Source: Alphaproteobacteria bacterium
GTDB lineage: Bacteria > Pseudomonadota > Alphaproteobacteria > Rhodospirillales > WMHbin7
Assembly: GCA_015231795.1 (NCBI GenBank)
Contig: JADGAX010000003.1
Coordinates: forward strand, 310,001-374,000
DNA length: 64,000 nt
Direction: 5' to 3'
Of this stretch, positions 29,339 through 37,941 are shown in pieces. Position 1 is the stretch's first letter, and each line of letters begins with the position of its first letter. Under the pieces are notes generated by a model. The model saw nothing but the letters and a program-made list of their open reading frames with translations, ran no database searches and was not told the origin of the DNA. Position numbers and translations under genes: made by a program.

Positions 29339-30061
29339 CTACAGGTATGCCTTCGCCTTGTTGATCTCTGCATCAAACTTTTCCAGCCAAGTGATGATGC
29401 GCCGACGATTCGTGAATGTAAGTTTGTCGTACTGCACAGCATCACAAAACGGCAAGCTTGCTTGGTCGAGCTCGTCGAACAAATCGTCGAGCAATTCCGG
29501 CATGTCGATTTCGATAGCTCCCCTGGCCTGGGCTTGCGCTCTGGTGTTACTGTTCGCAAAGCGAACAAACTTTTCGGTTTCTCCAAAATAGGTGTTCCGC
29601 ACAATGATCCAATTCGCAGGGACGCTTTCAAAGTCTGTCAGCGCCTGACGCAGTGCTGCAAGTGAAGAGCGTGACCTGCTCAGAACGAACACGATTGTCA
29701 ACTGTGCTCCCAAATCTTGAAGCGCCCCAGCCAATTGAATGTCACCTTTTACAAGTGCATTCAGTGCATCGCCGGCACCGGCAGCGAGATCGACAAGCGC
29801 ATTGTTTTGTCGCGTCGAAAGCTTATCCAGCAGTGTATCGAAGGCCGTCTTTGACGACAAATCGATTAGCGTTATGGGGACTTTCTTGTCATAGAAACGG
29901 CTTAGATCGGGATTCCGCTTATCGCTGTCGTAGGCATCGACAGAAACATTGAAGCGGATAAAGTGATCGATCAAAGCTCTGGAAACGGTTGACTTACCGC
30001 AGCCGCCTTTGTCTGCATGTACCAGTACGATGCGCTTCGTTCCTTTGGTATTCGCGTTCAT
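29339..30061 (-). CDS. TraL/ParA-like P-loop ATPase
   Basis: This 240-aa ATPase has the deviant Walker A VHADKGGCGKSTVS at the N-terminus, as in ParA/MinD-type proteins, and a Walker B-like ITLIDLSS. In RP4 and pTF-FC2-type mobilization modules the TraL/MobD protein has this character and sits between traK and traM. The start at 30061 is preferred because it immediately follows the upstream TGA; the longer frame to 30130 would overlap the traK-like gene. A partition role is possible but the context favours mobilization. Confidence 0.7.
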   Translation of the reverse strand: MNANTKGTKRIVLVHADKGGCGKSTVSRALIDHFIRFNVSVDAYDSDKRNPDLSRFYDKKVPITLIDLSSKTAFDTLLDKLSTRQNNALVDLAAGAGDALNALVKGDIQLAGALQDLGAQLTIVFVLSRSRSSLAALRQALTDFESVPANWIIVRNTYFGETEKFVRFANSNTRAQAQARGAIEIDMPELLDDLFDELDQASLPFCDAVQYDKLTFTNRRRIITWLEKFDAEINKAKAYL

Positions 30062-30062
30062 G

Positions 30063-30443
30063 TCAAAGGCCCTCATCCGGAATGTTGACGAATTTACTGC
30101 GGTCCGTACCTGGCGTAGCTGGCCGAGCATCTTGTGCCGTCAAGCGCGTTTTGCTCTGCCGAGGCTTTCTCGGCATGGCAGCGTTCATGCGCTTTGAAAC
30201 CGGCTTAGCCGCCTTGGCGCGGGCCTCAGACACATATTGGCGTAGCGTCGTGATGCCGATATCGACGCCCTTCCCATCCAAGTAATCCCGAATTTGTTCG
30301 AAGCTGACGCCGCGCTTTAGGGCCGCGTCGATCTTCTCGAAGTGCTCCCTGATGAGCGCATTTTTTCTTTTTGGTTTTGTAGCAGGCAGAAGGCTATCCA
30401 GCCCCACACCTAGCTCGTCATCGTCTGCCCTTAAGTTGTCCAT
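30063..30443 (-). CDS. TraK-like oriT-binding protein
   Basis: This basic 126-aa protein has a helix-turn-helix-like core (FEQIRDYLDGKGVDIGITTL, then RQYVSEARAK), resembling RP4 TraK, which bends oriT DNA to assist the relaxosome. Its C-terminal third is disordered and Arg/Lys-rich. It is the first gene of the leftward operon and lies directly beside the right oriT-like repeat, divergent from the MobC/TraJ-like gene, just as traK and traJ flank oriT in RP4. Confidence 0.65.
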   Translation of the reverse strand: MDNLRADDDELGVGLDSLLPATKPKRKNALIREHFEKIDAALKRGVSFEQIRDYLDGKGVDIGITTLRQYVSEARAKAAKPVSKRMNAAMPRKPRQSKTRLTAQDARPATPGTDRSKFVNIPDEGL

Positions 30444-30607
30444 CGCAGGATATCTCCGCTTTTATTTCCTGATGGCATGAAAACATATGTTGCTCGTTTA
30501 AAAATGGCAAGCATAAATATTTGTAGGAACTTACGAATACTGTGCATGCACATACAATTACTTGCTATCGTGTGCAATAAAGTGCATCTGCATGCAACGC
30601 TGTGCAA

Positions 30608-30728
30608 CGGAGGAGCAGGGTATGGGACGGCAAGCCGTTCCCCCCTGACCCGCCCCCTCCGGGGGTGCCGCAAAGCGGCCCCGAGTGCTCCGCGACCCTT
30701 CGGGTCTTGTGCGCATCGGCGGGTGATT
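30608..30728. other. Candidate origin of transfer (right copy of the inverted repeat)
   Basis: This non-coding segment lies between the divergent traK-like and mobC-like genes, the position of oriT in RP4. It contains GGGACGGCAAGCCGTTCC (30624-30641, one mismatch from a perfect palindrome) beside CAGGGTAT, the complement of ATACCCTG, which resembles the MOBP nick site. A near-identical inverted copy lies at 28564-28684. The upstream stretch 30537-30606 is rich in TGTGCA/TGCAT words. Nicking is inferred. Confidence 0.6.
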
Positions 30729-30756
30729 GATCGGGTGCTGGGAAAGGAAGGATTTG

Positions 30757-31176
30757 GTGGTGGGCAAAAAGGCGCGGGCTGGCGACGGACAGCAGAGAAG
30801 CAATCGGCGGAAAAAATGCGAAGCGCTGACCGTTCGACTTTTGCCAGCTCAAAAAGTCGAGTTAGAAGACAAGGCGGCCATTGTCGGCATGAAAGTGACC
30901 TCCTATGCGAGGCATGTGTTGCTGACAGATCGACCCATAGCCTCTTCGAGGGTCAATCAAGTGGCACTGGCTGAGCTCTCCAAGGTGTCATACCGCTTAA
31001 ATAAGATCGGTGTACTCATCAACCAGATTGCTCGTGTCTGCAATGCGACTGGGCAAATCTTGTCTCCCGATGAGTTCTTTGAACTTGTTGGCTACTTAAA
31101 GGCAGCCTCAGATAAGGCCGGTGGCTTAATCCGCCGCCTAAGCAATTTGGACGAGGAGGACAAGGATGCTTCCTAA
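30757..31176 (+). CDS. MobC/TraJ-like relaxosome accessory protein
   Basis: This protein of about 139 aa has a ribbon-helix-helix N-terminal region (ALTVRLLPAQKVELEDKAA) and a MobC-type C-terminus (LNKIGVLINQIARVCN). Such proteins bind oriT and recruit the relaxase. GTG at 30757 (or 30760) with AAGGAAGG upstream is chosen over the more upstream frame opening at 30727, which runs into the oriT-like repeat. Its 3' end overlaps the relaxase start by 11 bases. Confidence 0.78.
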   Translation: MVGKKARAGDGQQRSNRRKKCEALTVRLLPAQKVELEDKAAIVGMKVTSYARHVLLTDRPIASSRVNQVALAELSKVSYRLNKIGVLINQIARVCNATGQILSPDEFFELVGYLKAASDKAGGLIRRLSNLDEEDKDAS

Positions 31177-33892
31177 AGTTCCAAAAAGCAAAGATGGCAA
31201 GGGATCAGGAGGGAACGGCTTCAGGGGGTTGCTTAATTATGTTCGTGAGCATGCGTTTGCCCTAGCTCATCGCTTTGTACAAAGTGTAGATACTGCTGCT
31301 TCTGAAATGCGTGCTGTTGCAGGGGATGCTAATAAGCCTGTTTATCATTTCATTCTGAGCTGGGCAGCTCTGGAACGCCCCACCGACGAACAAATGTTTG
31401 AGGCCGGTGACATTGCGCTAGCGCACTTAGGTCTAAGCGAGAATCAAGCAGTCTTGGCAATCCATCGAAACAGAGCTCACCATCATCTTCATGTTGAGGT
31501 GAATGTGGTTGGTTTCGATGGCAAGAAAGCTGATTTAGGCCACGACTTTCTTCGCTTGGAAAAAGTCTGCCGCGAGATCGAGTTTAAGCAAGGCTGGGCG
31601 CAGGATCGCGGTAAATATAATCCTGTCATAAACCCGGATGGTAGCGTTTCGCTAGACGGCTTAAGTCCGTATGCAAAGATGGGCTATAAGCTAACAGACG
31701 GAGAAGTGGGGCGTGAGCGCCGGACGGGTCAAGAACCGCTTGTCGAATACCTTAAGCATGATGAGATATTCGAACACATAGAAGCCATCTTCGACATGTC
31801 TCGGTCATGGGCCGAATTGAATGACCGTCTTGCTCAATACGGCCTGCGATATGAGGCCAAGGGCAGCGGCGCTAAGCTGGTCAGTACAGCCGATCCAAAG
31901 GATTGTTGTTCGCCTTCGCACGTCGATAAATCTTGGTCGCGGTCAAAGCTGGAAGCACGGCTTGGTCTTCTTGTTACCCGAACGCCGGAATACAACACCG
32001 CAGAGAAGGCCAATGGTCAATCCGTTGGTGGACCCCAGGTCAATCGGCCTGAGAAAGTGGCGGATATTCCGCCTAAGCCTGTACACCTGATCTTTGAAGC
32101 TGACGAAGATACTGAGCGCAAGAAGCGCTACAAATTGCTTTTGCTGTCGAAGATATACCTTGTCCGCATCCGCTCGACGATCAAGGACGATCTGCAGAGT
32201 ATCGACCGTCATCACGACGGAAATATTCATATTCGTCTGACCTCCGGCACTCGTATCGTTGACGAAGGGGACAGGATAAGCACGGACAACGGCAATGACG
32301 ATAGGGCCATTCAGGTCATGCTGGAGATCGCAAGGGCAAAGGGATGGACGTCAATCAATGTTTCCGGAACGAAAGATTTCCAGGTTCGTGCTGCTCGTGC
32401 GGCTGTTCTGGCTGGGTTCAATGTGACGAACCCGGACCTAGCCGATGTCGTTTCTGTGGTAATGCAAGAGCGGGAAGCCCAACTGGGAATCCGAGACACA
32501 TTCCAAATCAAGAGTAATGTTACAGAGGCGCGGCAGCGTTGCTGGGCACGATACTCAGAAGCAAAGCAACTTTGCGCCGATCAACGCTTCCAACACGAGG
32601 CCGAACGAGACGAGCTAATAGAGACCCATTCTGCCTGGCGCGATATCCAAGAACAAGGACAGCAAGAACGAGCTCTCAATCTTGAAATGACATTCCCAGA
32701 AGGGCCGGAAGCCGAAATATTCAGAGCTTGGCATAAAGACAAGGCGAAGCGCGAGAATGCCTCGCAAGCAGAGCATCAGTGCAGGGAACGCAAAGACCTT
32801 CAGAAGCTGCAGAGGGTAGCCCGTAAGTCCGTCAGTATACCTGACTGGAGAACCTGGCTTCGGGTTGAGACAGGTCGTGGCGACGAAGACGCCAGGGTGG
32901 TTATTGAGGCCATAGATAAGCGTCAGGCAGCAACAGCAAAGAAGCCCGCGCCAAGCCGCGTAGATCGTCGGGAGGCAGACCGCCAGGAGCTTGAGGCGAT
33001 GCGCCGGATAGATCTGATAGCCATGGCGCAAAGCTTGGGATATGCGGTCGATAAGGCTGAATCGACGCAGCATAGCGTCAAGCTGCGGAAGGATGGCGAG
33101 GTGCTGATCGCTGCGACGGCCAAGGATGGCACCTGGAGCTATTTCAATTCGCAGGTCTCTACCGATAACGGCGGGGTCATTCAGTTTATGCAAAGTCGCT
33201 TGGGTTCTGGTGCCAACCTGGGCGATGTCCGCAGGGCCTTGCGCCCCCATCTGGCCAATGTAGACGCTGCCGCTCCCCCTCAGGCAGCGCAGGAGCGCAA
33301 GCGTGACCATACGGCAGCTCGTCAGGGCTGGAACATGGCCAAGACGATTGTGCCCAGCTATCTCCTTGAACGAGGCATTACCGAGGCGACCTTGACCGCC
33401 TATGCCCGTGACCAGGTGCGGGAGGACGGGCGGGGCAACGTCCTCTTCGCCCACCGAGATCAAGCGGGCAACGTCCTGGGATTCGAAGTCAAGGGGCCGA
33501 ATTGGTCCGGCTTTGCGAAAGGCGGTCAGAAAACCCTGGCCATCTTCGGAACTTCGGATTCACGAAAATCTGCTTTGCGGATTGTCCTGACGGAATCAGG
33601 CATCGACGCCTTGTCGTTGGCGCAGATGGAGGGAAGGGCAGATACCCTCTATGTCAGCACCGGCGGCGGTTTCGGCAAGAGGACGCTTGAGGAGGTCAAG
33701 GCCCTTGTCGCCGCTCACTCTGGCGCTGAAATCGCTCTCGGGTTTGACAACGACTATGCCGGCGAGGAGATGGCCGAGAAAGTCTCGGAAGCCTTCGATT
33801 TCGAAACCACCCGTCTGCGGCCTATCGGCAAGGATTGGAACGAGGATCTGGGGTGGGGGCGGCCAAGGCACGGGCCAGGGATGAGGCATTAG
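31166..33892 (+). CDS. MOBP-type relaxase with LPD7, DUF3991 and TOPRIM-like domains
   Basis: This 908-aa protein would nick oriT and pilot the strand during mobilization. The relaxase domain has the three-histidine motif NRAHHHLHVEVN near residue 105. Downstream are an LPD7-like domain (about 334-430, RIRSTIKDDLQSI), a coiled basic region, a DUF3991-like zinc-finger-derived module (about 610-700) and a TOPRIM domain with TESGIDALSL and GFDNDYAGEE (about 800-880). The latter pair often marks primase-related relaxases. The start overlaps the MobC/TraJ-like gene. No type IV secretion genes follow, so transfer would depend on a helper. Confidence 0.88.
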   Translation: MLPKVPKSKDGKGSGGNGFRGLLNYVREHAFALAHRFVQSVDTAASEMRAVAGDANKPVYHFILSWAALERPTDEQMFEAGDIALAHLGLSENQAVLAIHRNRAHHHLHVEVNVVGFDGKKADLGHDFLRLEKVCREIEFKQGWAQDRGKYNPVINPDGSVSLDGLSPYAKMGYKLTDGEVGRERRTGQEPLVEYLKHDEIFEHIEAIFDMSRSWAELNDRLAQYGLRYEAKGSGAKLVSTADPKDCCSPSHVDKSWSRSKLEARLGLLVTRTPEYNTAEKANGQSVGGPQVNRPEKVADIPPKPVHLIFEADEDTERKKRYKLLLLSKIYLVRIRSTIKDDLQSIDRHHDGNIHIRLTSGTRIVDEGDRISTDNGNDDRAIQVMLEIARAKGWTSINVSGTKDFQVRAARAAVLAGFNVTNPDLADVVSVVMQEREAQLGIRDTFQIKSNVTEARQRCWARYSEAKQLCADQRFQHEAERDELIETHSAWRDIQEQGQQERALNLEMTFPEGPEAEIFRAWHKDKAKRENASQAEHQCRERKDLQKLQRVARKSVSIPDWRTWLRVETGRGDEDARVVIEAIDKRQAATAKKPAPSRVDRREADRQELEAMRRIDLIAMAQSLGYAVDKAESTQHSVKLRKDGEVLIAATAKDGTWSYFNSQVSTDNGGVIQFMQSRLGSGANLGDVRRALRPHLANVDAAAPPQAAQERKRDHTAARQGWNMAKTIVPSYLLERGITEATLTAYARDQVREDGRGNVLFAHRDQAGNVLGFEVKGPNWSGFAKGGQKTLAIFGTSDSRKSALRIVLTESGIDALSLAQMEGRADTLYVSTGGGFGKRTLEEVKALVAAHSGAEIALGFDNDYAGEEMAEKVSEAFDFETTRLRPIGKDWNEDLGWGRPRHGPGMRH

Positions 33893-34003
33893 CCAGTTAA
33901 CGTGCTGATATAAAATAGATGTCAAGTTGCCTGCAACATGGTTGATTTGCAAGTAACTGACTGGTATTCTCTGGAGCGATCTGCCGTTAAACAAGGTTAG
34001 CGA

Positions 34004-35062
34004 ATGCTAAATAGAGTCGGTCTTTCCATTCAAACCATGTTTGCCGATTTAATCCAGCGCAGTCACGATGCTGCGTTTGATCGTGACTTTCCCGTTAACG
34101 GGAGCTTTTACCCTAAGCAGGTAAAGGGTAAGTCTTATTGGTATTATAACGGCTATGCCCAGGACGGGAAACGCTATGTGAAATATGTCGGTCCCGATAG
34201 CGACCCGGAAATTGCGTCTCGTATCCAAAATTTTCATTCTGTCAAAACTGATTTTAATGACCGCAGGAAGGTCGTCAGGGCTCTTGTCGCGGCGGGCCTT
34301 CCCCAACCTCCAGCGCCAGTCGGGAAATTGATTGATGCGCTGGCCCGTGCTGGCATATTCCGTCTTCGCGCCTGCTTGGTCGGAACCTCGGCATTCCAAA
34401 CCTATTCAGGGGTGTTGGGGGTTATGCTCCCTTCGCAGCATCTTCAAACCGGGGATATCGATATCGCGCAGTTTCTTTCGGTAGCGATTGAGGTGGAAGA
34501 TTCAGTTTCGGAAATCCCGAACATATTGAACGGGGTCGATAATAGTTTCCGCTCTGTATCGCACATGATGGATGGGCGCAAAATTATCGCTTTCCAAAAT
34601 AATTCAGGCTTACGGGTTGAGTTTCTCACGCCCAATCGTGGTAGCGACGATTACCAAGCCGAGCCTCCGATTCTTCCCGCACTCGGTGGCGTCGCCGCAC
34701 AACCTCTTCGCTTTTTGGATTTTCTGATCAGAGATCCCATCCGTTCGGTTCTGCTGTATGGGGGCGGGGTGTTGGTCAATGTTCCAGCCCCAGAGCGCTA
34801 CGCTCTCCACAAGCTTATCGTTGCGACAAGAAGACGTTCAGAGTCTGCTGCGAAAATTGAAAAGGATCTGGCGCAGGCGGGCGTCATCATCGAGGCGATG
34901 GCGGAGCATCGACAATATGATCTTTACGACGCTTGGAACGAGGCTTTTGAGAGAGGGGAAGCTTGGCGTATTGCTTTGCAGCGCGGTATGGATATGCTGT
35001 CTAAAGACAAAAATGAAATCCTCAAGAGCTTGCTTGAACGCTGTGAATCTATGAAGCGCTGA
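34004..35062 (+). CDS. GSU2403-family nucleotidyltransferase-fold protein
   Basis: This 352-aa protein belongs to the GSU2403-type nucleotidyltransferase-fold family. LVGTSAFQTYSG is followed by TGDIDIAQF near residue 150, giving the paired acidic residues of the NTase core, and the C-terminal half is helical. Related folds occur as toxins (AbiEii, MenT), but this family's substrate is unknown. It lies 44 bases before a HigA-like gene on the same strand, which makes a toxin-antitoxin arrangement worth testing. Function is inferred. Confidence 0.65.
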   Translation: MLNRVGLSIQTMFADLIQRSHDAAFDRDFPVNGSFYPKQVKGKSYWYYNGYAQDGKRYVKYVGPDSDPEIASRIQNFHSVKTDFNDRRKVVRALVAAGLPQPPAPVGKLIDALARAGIFRLRACLVGTSAFQTYSGVLGVMLPSQHLQTGDIDIAQFLSVAIEVEDSVSEIPNILNGVDNSFRSVSHMMDGRKIIAFQNNSGLRVEFLTPNRGSDDYQAEPPILPALGGVAAQPLRFLDFLIRDPIRSVLLYGGGVLVNVPAPERYALHKLIVATRRRSESAAKIEKDLAQAGVIIEAMAEHRQYDLYDAWNEAFERGEAWRIALQRGMDMLSKDKNEILKSLLERCESMKR

Positions 35063-35106
35063 GATTCCTCTGTTTGCCGCGATATCGGCCTTGACGTTGA
35101 CAAGAT

Positions 35107-35496
35107 ATGAGAACGACCATGCAGATCAATCGACCAATTCGCAACGACAGAGAGCATAAGGCAGCCCTGCGAGAGATCGAGGGGCTGATGGATGCGAAGG
35201 CCGGCACCCCTCGCGGTGACCGCCTCGACCTCATTGCAACCCTGGTGGAAGTCTATGAGACTAGGCGCTGGCCGATAGAGAACCCGGACCCCATTGAGGC
35301 GATCAACTTCATGATGGAGCAGAAGGGATTGTCGCGGCGCGACCCGGAGACGATCATCGGCGGCAGGGGGCGGGTTGCCGAGATTCTGAACCGCAAGCGC
35401 AGCCTGACCCTTCCCATGATCAGGGGCTTGGCAAAGTTTCTTGACCTGCCCGCCGATATTCTCGTGCAGTCCTATCCGACAAAAGCGGCAGCCTAG
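35107..35496 (+). CDS. HigA-like antitoxin or HTH regulator
   Basis: This 129-aa protein matches the HigA antitoxin type: an N-terminal helical part (ALREIEGLMDAKAG), the PIENPDPIEAINFMMEQKG linker, and a Cro/CI helix-turn-helix ending in RSLTLPMIRGLAKFLDLP. No higB toxin is seen upstream; the preceding gene is the nucleotidyltransferase-fold protein. It could be an orphan regulator or the antitoxin of that protein. Confidence 0.75.
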   Translation: MRTTMQINRPIRNDREHKAALREIEGLMDAKAGTPRGDRLDLIATLVEVYETRRWPIENPDPIEAINFMMEQKGLSRRDPETIIGGRGRVAEILNRKRSLTLPMIRGLAKFLDLPADILVQSYPTKAAA

Positions 35497-35507
35497 CACA
35501 TTGCAAT

Positions 35508-35771
35508 TTAGCCCTCTTCGTCGTCGAGGTCGAGGGCTGCGTCCAGGTATCGCCTCAGGAGCTTGGTCATGTCTGATCCGTCGATCACGCCCGCCCGGTG
35601 CAAAGCGATAATCAGATATTCAATTCTATCTGTGACGACATCATTGCCCCAGAGGCGCGTTTTGGCTTCAATCAGTTCATCAGAGGGAGTTGGCACGTAA
35701 ACAACACCATGCTTGCGTGCAAGCTCTTCGATTTCAGCGGCCACTAGGGCCTGAGCTTCATTCATGGTCAT
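35508..35771 (-). CDS. Small hypothetical protein
   Basis: This protein of about 87 aa begins MTMNEAQALVAAEIEELARK and ends in an acidic tail (LDLDDEEG). No family is recognised. The start at 35771 is chosen because AAAGGA lies nine bases upstream; the frame stays open further up but overlaps the exonuclease-like gene. It overlaps that gene's stop by 14 bases and is cotranscribed with it. Confidence 0.55.
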   Translation of the reverse strand: MTMNEAQALVAAEIEELARKHGVVYVPTPSDELIEAKTRLWGNDVVTDRIEYLIIALHRAGVIDGSDMTKLLRRYLDAALDLDDEEG

Positions 35772-36372
35772 GGCCGACATTCCTTTGCACTTTTGCAATT
35801 TCACGCCTGAGCGATTCGATATCCGGCTCTTCGGGCTGACATAGAACAAAGAAGGCGGCCAGATGTAGGGCATCGTCAAGAGCGCGATGCGTTCTTGGAG
35901 CAAGTTGGTTTGCGAGCTGCTCCGCCCTGAGATAGCGCAATGAGGCTCCTTCTATGGCCTTCTGTTGCTCGCCTGGCGTTTGCGCTTCCTGTTTCCGAAA
36001 AACGTTATACACCAGCTCAACATCGGCAAGCCTTAGCCGCATCGCAATATCCGTGGCGGAAAAAAGAATCCGAAGCCAGTGACCGTCTGCCCCCGGATTG
36101 TCTGTGAAAGCTGGCCCGGCTTCTATTGCACTATCAATTAGCCGCGCCACGTCAGCAGGGGGCAGGCCCTTCTCGTTCAACAGCGCTTGGCTGATTCCGT
36201 GCGCTGCCTCGGCGGCATAATCCCAGGCGCAGGACTTCAGCCAATGCGGATCAGTGCGGATGAGGAACGATTTGCCCGAGAAGCGGTTGCCTTCATCGAC
36301 TGCAACCCAGCCGACTTCGATGGGATAGCCGTTTTCTAGCGCCGAGGCTTCAAGATCGATGAAAACAGGCAA
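35758..36372 (-). CDS. DEDDh 3'-5' exonuclease-like protein
   Basis: This 204-aa RNase H-fold nuclease starts MPVFIDLEASALENGYPIEV with the first acidic pair Asp6/Glu8. It carries a later HRALDDALHLAAF motif near residue 163, the H-x4-D signature of DEDDh exonucleases such as DnaQ epsilon or RNase T. The protein is short and has no polymerase or ligase fusion. It is embedded in a leftward run of small element genes, so DNA or RNA processing for the element is plausible. Confidence 0.75.
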   Translation of the reverse strand: MPVFIDLEASALENGYPIEVGWVAVDEGNRFSGKSFLIRTDPHWLKSCAWDYAAEAAHGISQALLNEKGLPPADVARLIDSAIEAGPAFTDNPGADGHWLRILFSATDIAMRLRLADVELVYNVFRKQEAQTPGEQQKAIEGASLRYLRAEQLANQLAPRTHRALDDALHLAAFFVLCQPEEPDIESLRREIAKVQRNVGHDHE

Positions 36373-36400
36373 TATTCTTCTCCACTATCGGGGCGTCCAT

Positions 36401-37357
36401 TTATCCCCGACTCCCCAGCTTGTAGAGGCGGCTTTGTGCGCGAGCCCACCCCATCTTCTCATCGATCCACAGAATGGCTGACGACTGAAATCTTTTACAC
36501 GGATCGGCAAATGGATGGTTAATGCAAAACCCGCTTAATGCCTCATACACGATGCCTGAATTCGGGCCTACTACGGTCTCCAACGACCAGCCTTCAACCT
36601 TTGCCACCCGTGTTCCTTCTGGCGGAGGATTCCAGCCAGGCGGGCAACGGCGCAGCGCCGGTTGCGCTTCCTTGCCCACCTGCTCACGGATAGCCAGCGC
36701 CACGATGCACAGTTGAGTTGGCAGGACATCGAGCGCCGGAGCAATCTGGTCAGCAAGAAGCTGCCGCCATGCCGGCATTTTCCCGAGCAACTGCCCTTGA
36801 TACACGAGGGCTTCTTCAGTTCCATCAAGGCGGCCTTGTAGCCCAAGCACAAGGACTTGAGCGGCAATTGGTAATTCAATGAGTTCTGGCCGCATGGGCT
36901 CAAGCATGAGTTCACCAAATTTGCATGGCGCGACCTGGTCATATCCAACCGTGGTTACGTATTCAGGATTGTCGCCGTAACCACAAAGCACGGCGCAAAG
37001 CTCGGAGCCTATCCCCAGCTTCCAACGATGCTGTCTGGCCAGGGCTTCGGCCAGGAGGGATGGAACAGGCGAAAGGGGCCTTGGCCTCCCCTCTTGCATG
37101 CCAAGCAGGAAGTCGAGAGCCCAGGAATCGGCTTCGGCATAAATGTGGCGGGTGACGGCCCCGATTTTTCTTGCTCTAAGTGCTGCGCCGATTTCCTTGT
37201 GGGTGACGCCAGTGCTTTCAAGCTCGATCAATGCCACTGGCCTGGACATGGCAACGTGGTTGCCGTAGGCCAATGCAATCGTTGTGGCCCAAGATAAATC
37301 GCGCTGCTTTCTTATCTCGTTCAGCCTGTCACGAAGGGAGTTGTCAGTCATGCGCAT
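36401..37357 (-). CDS. Hypothetical protein in element regulatory operon
   Basis: I do not recognise this 318-aa protein. The N-terminal 90 residues look like a helix-turn-helix or resolvase-like regulator (RLNEIRKQRDLSW, VTHKEIGAALRARKIGAVTR). The rest is rich in hydrophobic beta/alpha segments without known motifs, and there are no membrane segments. Its start overlaps the upstream 62-codon gene by 14 bases, and ATG 37351 is an equally possible start. It lies in one leftward operon behind palindromic operators. Confidence 0.55.
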   Translation of the reverse strand: MRMTDNSLRDRLNEIRKQRDLSWATTIALAYGNHVAMSRPVALIELESTGVTHKEIGAALRARKIGAVTRHIYAEADSWALDFLLGMQEGRPRPLSPVPSLLAEALARQHRWKLGIGSELCAVLCGYGDNPEYVTTVGYDQVAPCKFGELMLEPMRPELIELPIAAQVLVLGLQGRLDGTEEALVYQGQLLGKMPAWRQLLADQIAPALDVLPTQLCIVALAIREQVGKEAQPALRRCPPGWNPPPEGTRVAKVEGWSLETVVGPNSGIVYEALSGFCINHPFADPCKRFQSSAILWIDEKMGWARAQSRLYKLGSRG

Positions 37358-37532
37358 AGCTGAACTCCCTGCTCTCCCGAGCAGCTTTAGTAAGCGCCTC
37401 GCGAGCGATCATGCGTTCGCGTGTGGCGCACAGATCGACGATGTTGGCCCGCTCCACCAGGTCGCAGGTGGCTAGGTGCACCGGCTGGACGGCGAGGAGT
37501 TCTTCAAACGGGTTTGTGATGACGTTGAACAT
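37344..37532 (-). CDS. Short hypothetical first gene of the leftward operon
   Basis: This 62-aa protein begins MFNVITNPFEELLAVQPVHL and has no recognisable domain. It stands directly downstream of the 21-bp palindrome at 37559 and its end overlaps the next gene, so it is probably a real leader gene rather than chance. Function unknown. Confidence 0.5.
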   Translation of the reverse strand: MFNVITNPFEELLAVQPVHLATCDLVERANIVDLCATRERMIAREALTKAARESREFSYAHD

Positions 37533-37558
37533 ATTTGCCCTCTTGCTTTACGCCAATA

Positions 37559-37579
37559 ATAGGATAAAGTTTATCCTAT
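37559..37579. promoter_or_regulatory. Palindromic operator between divergent regulators, site 1
   Basis: A perfect 21-bp palindrome centred on AGGATAAAGTTTATCCT lies 27 bases before the leftward start at 37532. A second, imperfect copy is at 37606-37626. The pair suggests autoregulation by one of the divergent gene products. Confidence 0.75.
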
Positions 37580-37605
37580 AACAAGCCGATTCTCCCCGAT
37601 TGCCG

Positions 37606-37626
37606 TCTGGATAGAGTTTATCCTAT
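37606..37626. promoter_or_regulatory. Palindromic operator between divergent regulators, site 2
   Basis: GGATAGAGTTTATCCTAT inside this site keeps the right arm of site 1 exactly and differs at four positions in the left arm. It ends nine bases before the ATG of the rightward gene at 37636, where bound protein would block initiation. Confidence 0.65.
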
Positions 37627-37635
37627 CCTGGGGGC

Positions 37636-37941
37636 ATGAAGCCCGTAAGCGATACCCGAAGGCATGAGATTGAAGCGTTTTCCGAAGTGGTGCGGGCCGC
37701 CGCCGCACAGCTTGCGCCGGAGGCTCGGGATGCGGAAAGGATACGCCGATTGGCGGAACATCTGGACGCAGGGCTGCCTGCCGTCAAGAAATGGTTCTAC
37801 GCGCAGAACTGCCCGAGAGGTGGGGCGGCAAGCGCCATTCTGCGGCTGCTTGAGCAAATCTCAGCGCCAGAGACTGACTTGGCTTTTGACGCGAACGAGG
37901 TAGGGCAAAGCCAGGCCTTTGATCGCCAATCACAGAGGTAG
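37636..37941 (+). CDS. Small HTH-like regulator candidate
   Basis: This 101-aa protein has a helix-turn-helix-like core (RIRRLAEHLDAGLPAVKKWF, continuing into RGGAASAILRLLEQ) resembling Cro/KorC-type repressors. Its start abuts operator site 2 and it diverges from the 62-codon gene. Its last 12 bases overlap the convergent excisionase-like gene. It is the best candidate for the protein that binds the two palindromes, which is inference. Confidence 0.6.
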   Translation: MKPVSDTRRHEIEAFSEVVRAAAAQLAPEARDAERIRRLAEHLDAGLPAVKKWFYAQNCPRGGAASAILRLLEQISAPETDLAFDANEVGQSQAFDRQSQR

